Below, in pieces: positions 15,559 to 25,045 of a DNA stretch of 33,528 bases (its first letter is position 1; each line of letters opens with the position of its first letter). A model generated the notes under the pieces. That model made no database searches, was not told where the DNA came from, and saw only the letters and a list, made by a program, of their open reading frames with translations. Both the position numbers and the translations under genes were made by a program. The DNA is taken from NCBI GenBank assembly GCA_031292055.1, contig JARLHV010000164.1, positions 1 through 33,528 of the forward strand. Reading direction: 5' to 3'. This stretch comes from Desulfosporosinus sp. GTDB taxonomy: Bacteria > Bacillota > Desulfitobacteriia > Desulfitobacteriales > Desulfitobacteriaceae.

Positions 15559-16281
15559 TTACCCAGGTATGCACTTCGCTTTCAAAACTGTTGCCGGTGA
15601 ATCTTCTGTCCACGGTTCTTTTTCAAAGTTTCCCCATAACCCCGAAACTTCCCAGCCTGTCTCAAGCAAGGCCGTTTTCAGAAGCTCACATTTTATAGGA
15701 AACAAAAGATTACTCCCTGAAACAGCCTGTCTCGTGTCTGGGAACTCGATTTTCATCGAAAAATCCAGTTTTCCATCCGGACGATGCGTATAGAATCGGG
15801 AAAATATTAGGTGTGAGGTCTTAATTATAGGCAGCTCCTTGACTTGCTTAGCTAAAATCCGATCATAGTTTACAATTTGCACTAAGAGGTGAGTGCCCTT
15901 CTCCCGGAATTGAGTCAATACCTGTTTTAACTCAATTTCCCCAGACACATGAGCTAAGGTATTTCCAATGCAAATGACCCCGTCGAATAGTTCTGTTATA
16001 CTTCTGAGATCCCGCATATCCACTGAGGAAAACGAGGCGGTGCTTGCGGTTGCTTGAGCTTTCTTTCTAGAGATCTCAAGCATCTCTTCACTTAAATCCA
16101 CACCAAGCACTCTTATTCCTGTTTGGCTTAATTCCAAAGCAAACGTTCCTGTGCCACACCCAATATCCAATATCGATCTCAAAGATTCCTGTTTTAGATA
16201 AGCATGTAAGAACGTCTTTTGTGCTCCCTTTAACGGAAAGATCTCATCATAGTATTCTGATAGAGCGCGGTAAAAGTCCAT
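15559..16281 (-). CDS. Class I SAM-dependent methyltransferase
   Basis: A 240-residue soluble methyltransferase. Motif I LDIGCGTG lies at residues 38-45 and GVDLSEEML supplies the acidic residue that binds the ribose of SAM. VDMRDL then FDGVICIGNTLAHV forms the later SAM pocket and the start of the acceptor region. The C-terminal half is beta-rich and specific to this subgroup. The start ATG follows GAGGAGG. The acceptor substrate cannot be predicted. Its stop lies 18 bp before the IS-like hairpin. It is separated by 62 bp from the large glucan-synthase gene upstream and could be co-transcribed with it, since no terminator is seen between. Confidence 0.88.
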   Translation of the reverse strand: MDFYRALSEYYDEIFPLKGAQKTFLHAYLKQESLRSILDIGCGTGTFALELSQTGIRVLGVDLSEEMLEISRKKAQATASTASFSSVDMRDLRSITELFDGVICIGNTLAHVSGEIELKQVLTQFREKGTHLLVQIVNYDRILAKQVKELPIIKTSHLIFSRFYTHRPDGKLDFSMKIEFPDTRQAVSGSNLLFPIKCELLKTALLETGWEVSGLWGNFEKEPWTEDSPATVLKAKCIPG

Positions 16282-16343
16282 TTTATTCCTCCTCTTCCCT
16301 TGAAATAATAACCTATCTGGTGAGACAGATCAACGATTATCGT

Positions 16344-19300
16344 TTACAGTGTTAAACGAACCGTATGGACTTGACCATCATCCTTTAACACTATGACAGG
16401 TTCCGGTAACACTTCTTCATCCAAAGTAACCCTCTCACATCCGGTCATTCTACCCTCTGGATTCTCGACGATGATCTCGTATTGAGTCGATTGATACTGA
16501 TAAGTTAAGCGATAACCTGTCCAACGGCTTGGAATACAAGGCTTTAAAACTAGTTTATCCCCTTGGCATTTAAAACCTAAGATCCCTTCAAGCCCTGCCT
16601 GATACATCCACCCGGATGCTCCAGAATACCACGTCCACCCTCCCCTGCCTACATGGGGATGTGTGGCGTAAACATCAGCCGCCATAACATAGGGTTCCAC
16701 TTTGTAGCGGTTCACTTCATGTTCTGTCCGAGCATGATAGATGGGGCTTAACATCTGAAATAGCTCCGCAGCCTTGTCCCCTTCCCCCAAACTTGCATAA
16801 GCCATAACTGCCCAAGTTGCTCCGTGAGTATATTGTCCACCATTTTCACGGACCCCGGGAACATACCCTTTAATGTAGCCAGGATCGGGCAAAAACTTGT
16901 CGAAAGGTGGGGTCAGTAACAAGAGAATCCCATCTTCTTTGCGCCACAAATAGTGTTCCAAGGCCAGCATGGCATCTTTAGCCCGAGTTGGTTTGGCCGC
17001 TCCAGAAAGAACCGACCAAGACTGGGCAAGAGCATCAATTTGACATTCTGTATTCTGGGCAGATCCTAAAGGTGTCCCATCGTCGAAATAAGCCCGCCGA
17101 TACCAGCCGCCATCCCAACCATGCAACTCCATATTATGTTGGAGCTCCTCTGCCATTCGCCGGTACCGTGCTCCCCGCTCCAGGTCTTGACGAACATCAC
17201 ATAGCGTGGCAAAACGCGTCAAAACCAGATACAGAAACCAGCCCAGCCACACGCTTTCTCCTTTTCCTTTAGGTCCGATTCGACTAAATCCATCATTCCA
17301 GTCTCCAGTGCCGATAAGAGGTAAGCCGTGTTCACCAAAATGCGCCCCTCTTTCGATGGCCCGAAGACAATGTTCATACACAGTTCCCTGTTCTTTAGAA
17401 ATTCTGGGAATTGAGTAACGTTCATCTTCATCCTCTTTAAGGGACTGGTCCTCAAGGAAAGTGTTTGATTCATCCAAAATCCCATAGTCCCCTGTACGTT
17501 CAATATAATGGGCAGTTACAAAGGGTAACCATAATAAATCATCTGAGAATTTCGTTCGTATTCCTTTGCCTGTTCCAGCATGCCACCAATGTTGGACATC
17601 CCCTTCTACAAACTGATGACCGCAATGGAGAATAATCTGTTCTCTGCTAACCTCGGGAGCCGTATAGACAAGAGCCATTACATCCTGAAGTTGATCCCTA
17701 AAACCAAAGGCTCCCCCGGATTGATAAAAAGCTGAACGAGCCCAGAGCCTGCAGACAACCGTCTGATAAAGCAACCAACGGTTTAGTAATAAATTCATGG
17801 ATGAGTCAGGTGTATGAACTTGAATGTTGCCCAACAACTCATCCCAATACCTCTTTACTTCCGCAAACGCTTCTGAAATCCTCTTAGGCTTTCCATAAGC
17901 GGATATGATTCGCTCCGCCTCTTGTCGATTTTCCGTTTCACCCAGTAAGAATGTGATGGTCTTAGTCTCACCAGGAGCTAAGGAAACGATGAGTTGCAGC
18001 GCAGAACAAGGGTCAAGCCCCGCTCCGACTGTTTCTGAGAAGCGGTCCAGCTTTAACCCCAGAGGATCTTCTAAACTCCCGTTACGTCCGATAAATTCAG
18101 AGCGATCCGCAGTATAACTTGTCACATCCGCTCCAAAAGCAGTTAAAAATCCCATCCGCCCAGCATACTCTTCTTGATAGGTGTTGCGAATAAAAAAGAT
18201 GTTGCGATCGCCATCATATTCCGTCACAAGATAGGGAGCGGTCTGTTCGCGAGCCACGCCCATCACCCATTCAACATAATAAACCGCGCTTAAGCGTAAG
18301 GCCTGATCTGTCGTATTCGAAATCACTAATTCAATGATCTTCACTGGCTCCATGAGAGGGACAAAGAGACGAAGAGTTTGCTTCAAGCCATGACTTTGAT
18401 GCTCAAAAATCGAATACCCTTGGCCATGCCGAATCGTATAGGAACCCTTCTCACGTTTGGGATTAGCGGTAACCGACCAAGATTCGCCAGTTTCTTCATC
18501 ACGCAAATACAAAGCTTCCCCAATTGGATCGAGAATTGGATCATTTGACCAGGGGGTAAGCTTGTATTCCCTACTGTTGAGAGACCATGTGTAACCAGCA
18601 CCTGCTTCAGAGACTTGAAAACCAAACTTAGAATTGGCAATCACATTAATCCAAGGCAGGGGCGTGTTCATACCTTCCTGCAGTTCGATTATATACTCCT
18701 GACCATCTGCGCTAAAGCCACCATAGCCATTAGCAAACTGCAGTTGAGCAGTTGTTTGACCAACGACTTCTTCGCGAAGCTCACGCTTCTTCTTGGAAAC
18801 AATTTGGAGCGGTTGCGCTGAGCTATCCGCCTCACTATACCCACCCTCAGAGAAGATAACTTTCCCTTTTTTGCGAAATTGAACAGAACACGACCCTCCA
18901 TCTCCACTGAAAATCATCCGAGCGACGGCACAGAGAAGATTGACATCATCCGGATGAACATGGCCTTTTTGTAGGAGAAAGACGCCACCCGACTGATTTA
19001 AAAGATCTCGAGCATGTCCCATTGAAATTAAATCACGCAGATTATCTTGGAAGGCCTGAACATATCCACTCTCATCTTCATTAAGAATGACTAGATCAGC
19101 GACCAATCCTTTAAGCCGCCAGTATTCATGAATCGTCAAAAGTCGGCGCACCAAATCCAAATCTTCAGTGGCTTTCACACGAACAAGGACAATGGGAAGA
19201 TCTCCCGAAATAGCATAAGGCCATAGAGAAGACTGCCCTTTACGATTATGCTCAATATACTCCGCCACATCTCTGCGACAAGGACTAATATACAGCAAAT

Positions 19301-22300
19301 GACCTCCGAGGCTTAAACCCTCATTTGCCTGTGCCGCCGTCAAATTCAGATGGCGAAGCTCCATTTTGCTATGTGTCCACGCTAACTCAAACGCTCTATT
19401 AACAGCCAGCGGATCTCGGTATTTTTCGGCAATATGGACGATTTCCTCTCGATTCTTCGCGTATCCAACGGAGAAAGAGACTCGAACAGTTTGCCCTGGA
19501 CCAATCCTAACCCGCTGACGCAGACTCATAATAGGATCCAGAACTGCTCCGATAGTACTTGACAAGGGATGATTGGCGTCTAAGGCTTGCGGCTTAGCAA
19601 GACTTCTCCCTCGTCCTATAAAACGCGCGCGGTCCGTCTCATATTGAAGTGAGCCCACCTTTTCTCCTTCTGTAGCAACCGTGTGCATAAGCCATAACTG
19701 TGCCTGCTTTTCGCTGCGTGGTCTTCGGGACGCTAACAACGCCTCATGCGCAAATTCAGTTTGAATAAAGAGATTACTAAAGGCTGGATGGGCTAAATCT
19801 TCGCTTGGCTTAGCCAAGACCACTTCAAAATAGCTCGTTACCTCCACAATCCGCTCATACTTACTGTGATTTGTCAAAGAAATGCGGCGCATCTCCGCTT
19901 GGTCTTCAGGGGATACGACCACTTCAGTGTGGGTTGTAATGTTACCATCCTTCCGTGAAAACTCAACCAAGTCCGGTGCATAAGTCACTTTATAGTCTTC
20001 TCCGGAATTCCGGCAAGGTTGGTGGGTTGCCGACCATACATCACCGGAATTCAAGTTTTGAATATAAAAGTACATGCCCCAAGCATCTCTCGTCACGTCT
20101 TCTCGCCAGCGCGAGAGACTAATCTCTTTAAAACGGCTAAACCCCGCCCCAGAATTTGTCAGCATGACAGAATATTGTCCATTAGAAATGCAGTGAGTAA
20201 CCGGAATCGGACTCTTAACGGTATTCATAAAAATAAACTGATTGTTTTCCAGATCGACACCCTTAACTTGACGTTCCTTCGCAACATGCTCACCTACAAG
20301 TTGAGGAATAGCGGCGGTCGACTCCGGTAAGCGTTCTTGAAGCAAAAGCTCTGCGGCTTGAATTAAGGCTTCAGTATGCAAACGCTGTTGCATACAATTT
20401 TCAAATAATGCATTGCCAAGTGCTACTAAACTCATTCCTTGGTGATGGGCCATAAAACTTTTGATCAGCATAAAAGAACGCCCAACAGGGATACGTTCAC
20501 TGGTAAAGTCAGCCGCTTCATATAACCCATAACGTCCCGCAAAACCCTTTTCTTCCATCAGCGAAATATTTGCTAATGCTGCCTGCGGAAAAACCATTAA
20601 GGCTAAAAAGCTCGCATAAGGCGCAATCACAAGATCTTGGATTAAGCCACGTTTAAGACCAAGTCCCGGAACCCCGAAGGCTTTATATTGATAATTGAGC
20701 CGAGGGTCGAAAGCATAAAACCCGGACTCCGATATGCCCCAAGGTATGCCCATTTCCAGACCATACTTCCTTTGTACTTCCACAACGGAACGATACGTTT
20801 CGTCGAGCAGTGTTCGTTCGTAATTCCGCATAACCAAGAGCGGCATGAGAAATTCAAACATCGTTCCACTCCAAGAGACTAAACTGCGTTTTCCTTTAGC
20901 CATTGTCAAGGAGCGCCCTAGTTTGAACCAATGACTGTAAGACACATCCCCTTTGGCAATCGCAATAAAGCTTGTCTGGCGGGCCTCTGAAGCCAATAAG
21001 TCATAATAGGACTTATCAAGCACGCTTTCTGCAACACGATAGCCAATCGAAAAGAGTTGCCGTGCTTCGTCAAATAGAGGGCAGAAATCCGTAGCCAAAA
21101 CCATTGTTTCAAGCCGTTGTTGTAATTTCTCTGAGCTATAAATATAATTTTGAATCTTCATTAGAGCCGATCGAATCGTCATCTGACTCTCTGGGGGGAA
21201 ACTGTCTTCTTCCAATCCATTGGTATAGTACTTAGCAAGTTCACACAAACCAGCTGCTTCAAAAGCCGGCCCTTTAAGGAACTCCTTCGTTTCTAAGTAG
21301 TTAGGGTCAACGACCCATGGATAAATTTCTTGCGTCTCCTGACGAAAGCTTCGAATCATTGTATCTAAACGCTGTGCCCAATAGTCACCCTCTTTAGTTA
21401 ACTCATAGTCTAAAAAGGACGCTGGCCATAGAGTCAATAGATTCATCCAGCTCTGAAGATTCCAGGTCTCATCAGAACCCAGAACTTGATCAAGGGCCTG
21501 CCCAAATCCGTTAAGCTCCGCATACGTATCTTTACCAACTTCTTCAATCAATAAGTTATAAGTATCCTTAAGACCACGGACATATTGGTGATCAAACAGG
21601 GGTTTTTCTCTTATTGATTCTGCCAGTCCCGATTTTAAAGTTAACAGATAAAGCACAAAATTTCCGCTATCGACTGTGGACACATAACGTGGCTCTAAGG
21701 GCACGAGACTCTGGGTATCATACCAATTATAAAGATGTCCTTGCCAGTGTTCTAACCCCTCAAGCGTTTGTAGCGTATGCCCAATTCGCTCCTGCATCGT
21801 TCCTAACGTAATATAGCCAAAATCTCTGGCGGACAAATTCGCAAGCAAGGCAAGCCCTATGTTTGTGGGAGACGTCCGATGGGCGACACCGTTGGGGGGA
21901 TCAATTTGTACATTGTCTGGCGGAAGCCAATGATCCTCACCGTCAACAAATTCTTCAAAAAAAGCCCATATTTTTCTGGCAAAGCGTCGTAAAGCCAGCT
22001 GCTCCGAAAACGAAAGTAGTTCTTTTTTATACTGCTTGGGCAGACTTACGCGATACGCAACCCAAAGTGAAGCGACCCAGGCAACCGCCAACGGCACAAA
22101 TCGTCCTAACTTGGTGGGATACGCAAAACGAATGGTCAAAACAGCAAGCAAGACAAAGAGGATAACTGACCACATCATGCTAAACATCGATTTGAAGCTG
22201 ACAGCTATGCGTTTCTCCGTGTCGGCAGCGGTTTCCCATTCCAACAGGTATTGGTGGGAAACAAACTGTCGATAGAGGCTTCGCACGATCGCATCAAGCA

Positions 22301-24929
22301 TTATAAGAGCTTGGTACGGCAGGAATACAAACTGAAGCGCCAACTGAGTTACCAAGTTCAAGAGCTCTTGGCCAATGATTCCCCATTCTGCTTCTTCGAC
22401 AAATACCCTACTGACCAAACATAAAAGCATTGGCCAGCATAAACTCAAGGAAATCATACCCACCCAAACCCAGGGATTCCCCGAAAGGACCGTGAACGCT
22501 AAACTGAGTATTAATAACATAGCTGGAGCCTCTAAGCTTCTCCTCAAGTTATCAAAAATCTTCCAGCGTGAAACAAAAGGAATCGGCTTAAATAGCCAAG
22601 GTAAAAGCTGCCAATCCCCTCTGACCCAGCGGTGTTGGCGACGCATATAAGCGAGGTAGTTGGCCGGATAACCATCAATCAACTCCACATCCGTTAAAAG
22701 TCCTGCCCTGGCATACAATCCCTCGATCAGGTCATGACTGAGAATGGTATTTTCAGGAAACGCCTTATGAGTCACCTGATGGAAAATATCAACATCATAA
22801 ATTCCCTTCCCTGTAAAAATACCCTCGCCAAACAAATCTTGATAAACATCGGATACCGCGGTTGAATACGGATCAACTCCAACTCTACCTGAAAAAATAC
22901 GTGCAAATATAGAGGCCCCTGCGCTCAGAATTGAAACTCCCACCCGCGGTTGAAGGATCCCATAGCCTTGCACCACCCTTCCTCCATCCTCGCTCAGGCG
23001 CGGGGCATGGAGAGGGTGAGCAAGAGTCCCAATCAGTTTTTTGGCCGTTCCCTGTGGCAACTGAGTGTCGGCATCAAGGGTGATTACATAACGAAAGGTT
23101 GGCAGGATTGATAATTCACCAATTTGAACATCATAACTAGTTGCTCCATCCTGACGCAAAAGGCAGTTAAACTCGGCAAGCTTGCCGCGTTTTCTCTCCC
23201 ATCCCATCCAGACACCTTCAGAAGCATTAAAAATCCGTTTGCGATGAAAGAAGTAAAACCTATTATGACCGTACTTACGGTTTAGATTCTCAATCGCCGC
23301 AGTTGCCACCGCAATAATTTCCTCATCACCTTGAACTATCTCCGAAGAGGCATCCGCAAAATCACCCAAGAGTGCAAAATGCAAATTCTCATCTCGATTC
23401 GCCAGATAATAGACTTCAATTTCTCCAAAGAGTTCTTTGACCCTGTTGACACTCGTTAAAAGCGTAGGCACTGCGACCATGGTCCGTAATTCTTCAGGAA
23501 TCCCTTCCCTCAACTCTAATTTTGGCAAGAAGGTTGGGTTGAGAAGTTTCGACGACACCCAATTTACTAAAGGAATAATCAAACTACTCGCCCAAATTAA
23601 AAGCCCTATCGCTAAAACAAAGTAGCTCAAAGAAAATGGTTTCCCTAGCAGAGAGCGCGCTAAAATCCAAGAACTGAGACTCACGATTCCAATTAACAAG
23701 CAGCCAAAATAATATAAAACTGGCCGTTTCCGAATGGCGCGACGAATCTTACTCCCCAAGTTCGGGAACTCTCCAAAGTCTTGTTTCAGATCCTGTTCCA
23801 GCGCAACACGTCCTGCTCCAATCAAATCATAACCGATATGCGAGGCTAATGAGACTCCTTGAGCATCGGCCTTTTCCGCTCTAGTTAACACTTTCCGAGC
23901 GACAACTAGCTCTGAAACTTTGAAATGTCGAGCGATTTTTTCCACCTGATGGCGATAAGCGTCGCGTGAGCCAAAGTCCATTTCGCTATAAACTCTACTT
24001 GGGTCCTTATTAAATACATTTTCCACCAGACTTACTTCTTCAAAAAATCGATTCCAATCTTCGGCGGTGATAGAATGAATGCTCAAAATAGCATGGCCCA
24101 TAGACACTTGATACATAGTCTGACGTTGACGTTCAAGTTTTGCCAGTTCCTCAATCGTTGTATCTTGCTTAGCAACAACCCGGTCAACCCAATGTAACAG
24201 TGGTGCGACGTCGACACCGAAATCCCTCAGACGTTTGAGCATCTGTTCCGCATAAGCTGAAGAATATTCTTCCTGTGGGCTGAGTGTTTTTAATATTTTT
24301 TCCCATTCTGCTGACCCATGCTCTGGTTTCAATAAGGGCAGCACCCAGCGATCTGCCGCTTCTCTTTCCGCTTGGGTAAAAAGAATTTGCTCTGTTAATC
24401 TTCTGATGTTTTCCAACAAAACAATGCGCAACATTATGGGAATTGCCCATAATTCTCCGCTTGACAAGGGCACGTGGTCTTGGTAAGCGTTGATAAATTC
24501 TTTGAGCGTGTCACTTTGCAACTGACTATCCGTATGTTCGATGAGTTCAACTAATAACCCGTAAATCCGCGGGTATCCTTGAAAATCACCACTGGCATTG
24601 CGTGGTAATTGACGCTCAAATTTATCAGGAAGGCTTCTTTCGATCTCCTCTCTTAAGTCTTTCAAACTATAAAAATTGTCTAATAACCATTCCGTAGCTG
24701 GCACAACGTCCTGAGTTCTCGCCGAATATTCCATAATTTCACGATAAGCTTGAGTTAAGAACTTCATATTTTGCTTAACCCTAGGTAACAATGTTCGTTT
24801 GGGCTGGCTGGTTTCCTGATGAGCATAATATCGCGCAATCTCTTTAGCATGATTAAGCAAATCTTCCCGATTTAAGACAATATCTTTATATGGTTTCTCT
24901 TTCGTAATTGATTGTGTAAAAAACTTCAT
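16344..24929 (-). CDS. ndvB: Cyclic beta-1,2-glucan synthase-like protein (GT84 + glycoamylase + GH94)
   Basis: A 2861-residue multidomain membrane protein related to NdvB/Cgs, which polymerise UDP-glucose into beta-1,2-glucan on a protein intermediate, adjust its length and cyclise it. Order: a long cytoplasmic N-terminal domain (1-400); two TM helices (about 403-460); a GT84 glycosyltransferase with LDADTQLP near 618 and the product-binding RRQHRWVRGDW near 762; further TM helices (about 795-870 and 955-1000); a glycoamylase-like domain with ISESGFYAFD at about 1398 and YKAFGVPGLG; then two beta-sandwich plus (alpha/alpha)6 GH94 modules, the last with GTGDWNDGFSRIG at about 2540, the position of the phosphorylase general acid. 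GGAG precedes the ATG. The size and order match alphaproteobacterial Cgs. The product in this organism is inferred. The 8.6-kb frame has no disruption. Confidence 0.9.
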   Translation of the reverse strand: MKFFTQSITKEKPYKDIVLNREDLLNHAKEIARYYAHQETSQPKRTLLPRVKQNMKFLTQAYREIMEYSARTQDVVPATEWLLDNFYSLKDLREEIERSLPDKFERQLPRNASGDFQGYPRIYGLLVELIEHTDSQLQSDTLKEFINAYQDHVPLSSGELWAIPIMLRIVLLENIRRLTEQILFTQAEREAADRWVLPLLKPEHGSAEWEKILKTLSPQEEYSSAYAEQMLKRLRDFGVDVAPLLHWVDRVVAKQDTTIEELAKLERQRQTMYQVSMGHAILSIHSITAEDWNRFFEEVSLVENVFNKDPSRVYSEMDFGSRDAYRHQVEKIARHFKVSELVVARKVLTRAEKADAQGVSLASHIGYDLIGAGRVALEQDLKQDFGEFPNLGSKIRRAIRKRPVLYYFGCLLIGIVSLSSWILARSLLGKPFSLSYFVLAIGLLIWASSLIIPLVNWVSSKLLNPTFLPKLELREGIPEELRTMVAVPTLLTSVNRVKELFGEIEVYYLANRDENLHFALLGDFADASSEIVQGDEEIIAVATAAIENLNRKYGHNRFYFFHRKRIFNASEGVWMGWERKRGKLAEFNCLLRQDGATSYDVQIGELSILPTFRYVITLDADTQLPQGTAKKLIGTLAHPLHAPRLSEDGGRVVQGYGILQPRVGVSILSAGASIFARIFSGRVGVDPYSTAVSDVYQDLFGEGIFTGKGIYDVDIFHQVTHKAFPENTILSHDLIEGLYARAGLLTDVELIDGYPANYLAYMRRQHRWVRGDWQLLPWLFKPIPFVSRWKIFDNLRRSLEAPAMLLILSLAFTVLSGNPWVWVGMISLSLCWPMLLCLVSRVFVEEAEWGIIGQELLNLVTQLALQFVFLPYQALIMLDAIVRSLYRQFVSHQYLLEWETAADTEKRIAVSFKSMFSMMWSVILFVLLAVLTIRFAYPTKLGRFVPLAVAWVASLWVAYRVSLPKQYKKELLSFSEQLALRRFARKIWAFFEEFVDGEDHWLPPDNVQIDPPNGVAHRTSPTNIGLALLANLSARDFGYITLGTMQERIGHTLQTLEGLEHWQGHLYNWYDTQSLVPLEPRYVSTVDSGNFVLYLLTLKSGLAESIREKPLFDHQYVRGLKDTYNLLIEEVGKDTYAELNGFGQALDQVLGSDETWNLQSWMNLLTLWPASFLDYELTKEGDYWAQRLDTMIRSFRQETQEIYPWVVDPNYLETKEFLKGPAFEAAGLCELAKYYTNGLEEDSFPPESQMTIRSALMKIQNYIYSSEKLQQRLETMVLATDFCPLFDEARQLFSIGYRVAESVLDKSYYDLLASEARQTSFIAIAKGDVSYSHWFKLGRSLTMAKGKRSLVSWSGTMFEFLMPLLVMRNYERTLLDETYRSVVEVQRKYGLEMGIPWGISESGFYAFDPRLNYQYKAFGVPGLGLKRGLIQDLVIAPYASFLALMVFPQAALANISLMEEKGFAGRYGLYEAADFTSERIPVGRSFMLIKSFMAHHQGMSLVALGNALFENCMQQRLHTEALIQAAELLLQERLPESTAAIPQLVGEHVAKERQVKGVDLENNQFIFMNTVKSPIPVTHCISNGQYSVMLTNSGAGFSRFKEISLSRWREDVTRDAWGMYFYIQNLNSGDVWSATHQPCRNSGEDYKVTYAPDLVEFSRKDGNITTHTEVVVSPEDQAEMRRISLTNHSKYERIVEVTSYFEVVLAKPSEDLAHPAFSNLFIQTEFAHEALLASRRPRSEKQAQLWLMHTVATEGEKVGSLQYETDRARFIGRGRSLAKPQALDANHPLSSTIGAVLDPIMSLRQRVRIGPGQTVRVSFSVGYAKNREEIVHIAEKYRDPLAVNRAFELAWTHSKMELRHLNLTAAQANEGLSLGGHLLYISPCRRDVAEYIEHNRKGQSSLWPYAISGDLPIVLVRVKATEDLDLVRRLLTIHEYWRLKGLVADLVILNEDESGYVQAFQDNLRDLISMGHARDLLNQSGGVFLLQKGHVHPDDVNLLCAVARMIFSGDGGSCSVQFRKKGKVIFSEGGYSEADSSAQPLQIVSKKKRELREEVVGQTTAQLQFANGYGGFSADGQEYIIELQEGMNTPLPWINVIANSKFGFQVSEAGAGYTWSLNSREYKLTPWSNDPILDPIGEALYLRDEETGESWSVTANPKREKGSYTIRHGQGYSIFEHQSHGLKQTLRLFVPLMEPVKIIELVISNTTDQALRLSAVYYVEWVMGVAREQTAPYLVTEYDGDRNIFFIRNTYQEEYAGRMGFLTAFGADVTSYTADRSEFIGRNGSLEDPLGLKLDRFSETVGAGLDPCSALQLIVSLAPGETKTITFLLGETENRQEAERIISAYGKPKRISEAFAEVKRYWDELLGNIQVHTPDSSMNLLLNRWLLYQTVVCRLWARSAFYQSGGAFGFRDQLQDVMALVYTAPEVSREQIILHCGHQFVEGDVQHWWHAGTGKGIRTKFSDDLLWLPFVTAHYIERTGDYGILDESNTFLEDQSLKEDEDERYSIPRISKEQGTVYEHCLRAIERGAHFGEHGLPLIGTGDWNDGFSRIGPKGKGESVWLGWFLYLVLTRFATLCDVRQDLERGARYRRMAEELQHNMELHGWDGGWYRRAYFDDGTPLGSAQNTECQIDALAQSWSVLSGAAKPTRAKDAMLALEHYLWRKEDGILLLLTPPFDKFLPDPGYIKGYVPGVRENGGQYTHGATWAVMAYASLGEGDKAAELFQMLSPIYHARTEHEVNRYKVEPYVMAADVYATHPHVGRGGWTWYSGASGWMYQAGLEGILGFKCQGDKLVLKPCIPSRWTGYRLTYQYQSTQYEIIVENPEGRMTGCERVTLDEEVLPEPVIVLKDDGQVHTVRLTL

Positions 24930-24999
24930 TATTCGTCTCCATCTATTTTTTTACATCCATTTAGGCATTATTCCCATTCTCTCCGACTTCATTCATCAT

Positions 25000-25037
25000 A
25001 AAAAAACACCCTAGCCATTCATCATGACTAGGGTGTT
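25000..25037 (-). terminator. Intrinsic terminator of ftsK
   Basis: On the minus strand AACACCCTAG (25028-25037) pairs with CTAGGGTGTT (25005-25014) in a perfect 10-bp stem with a 13-nt loop, followed by a run of T (plus-strand A-run from 25000). It lies 9 bp after the ftsK stop and separates it from the glucan-synthase gene. Confidence 0.9.
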
Positions 25038-25045
25038 TCAAATTC

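Noticed and set aside
15506..15793. 95-codon plus-strand frame opposite the methyltransferase
   Set aside because: It lies antisense to a well-supported gene and starts inside the IS-like hairpin; no ribosome site.
16988..24450. Many 60-100-codon frames on both strands inside the glucan-synthase gene
   Set aside because: All are shadows of the 2861-codon gene whose domains are continuous over this span.
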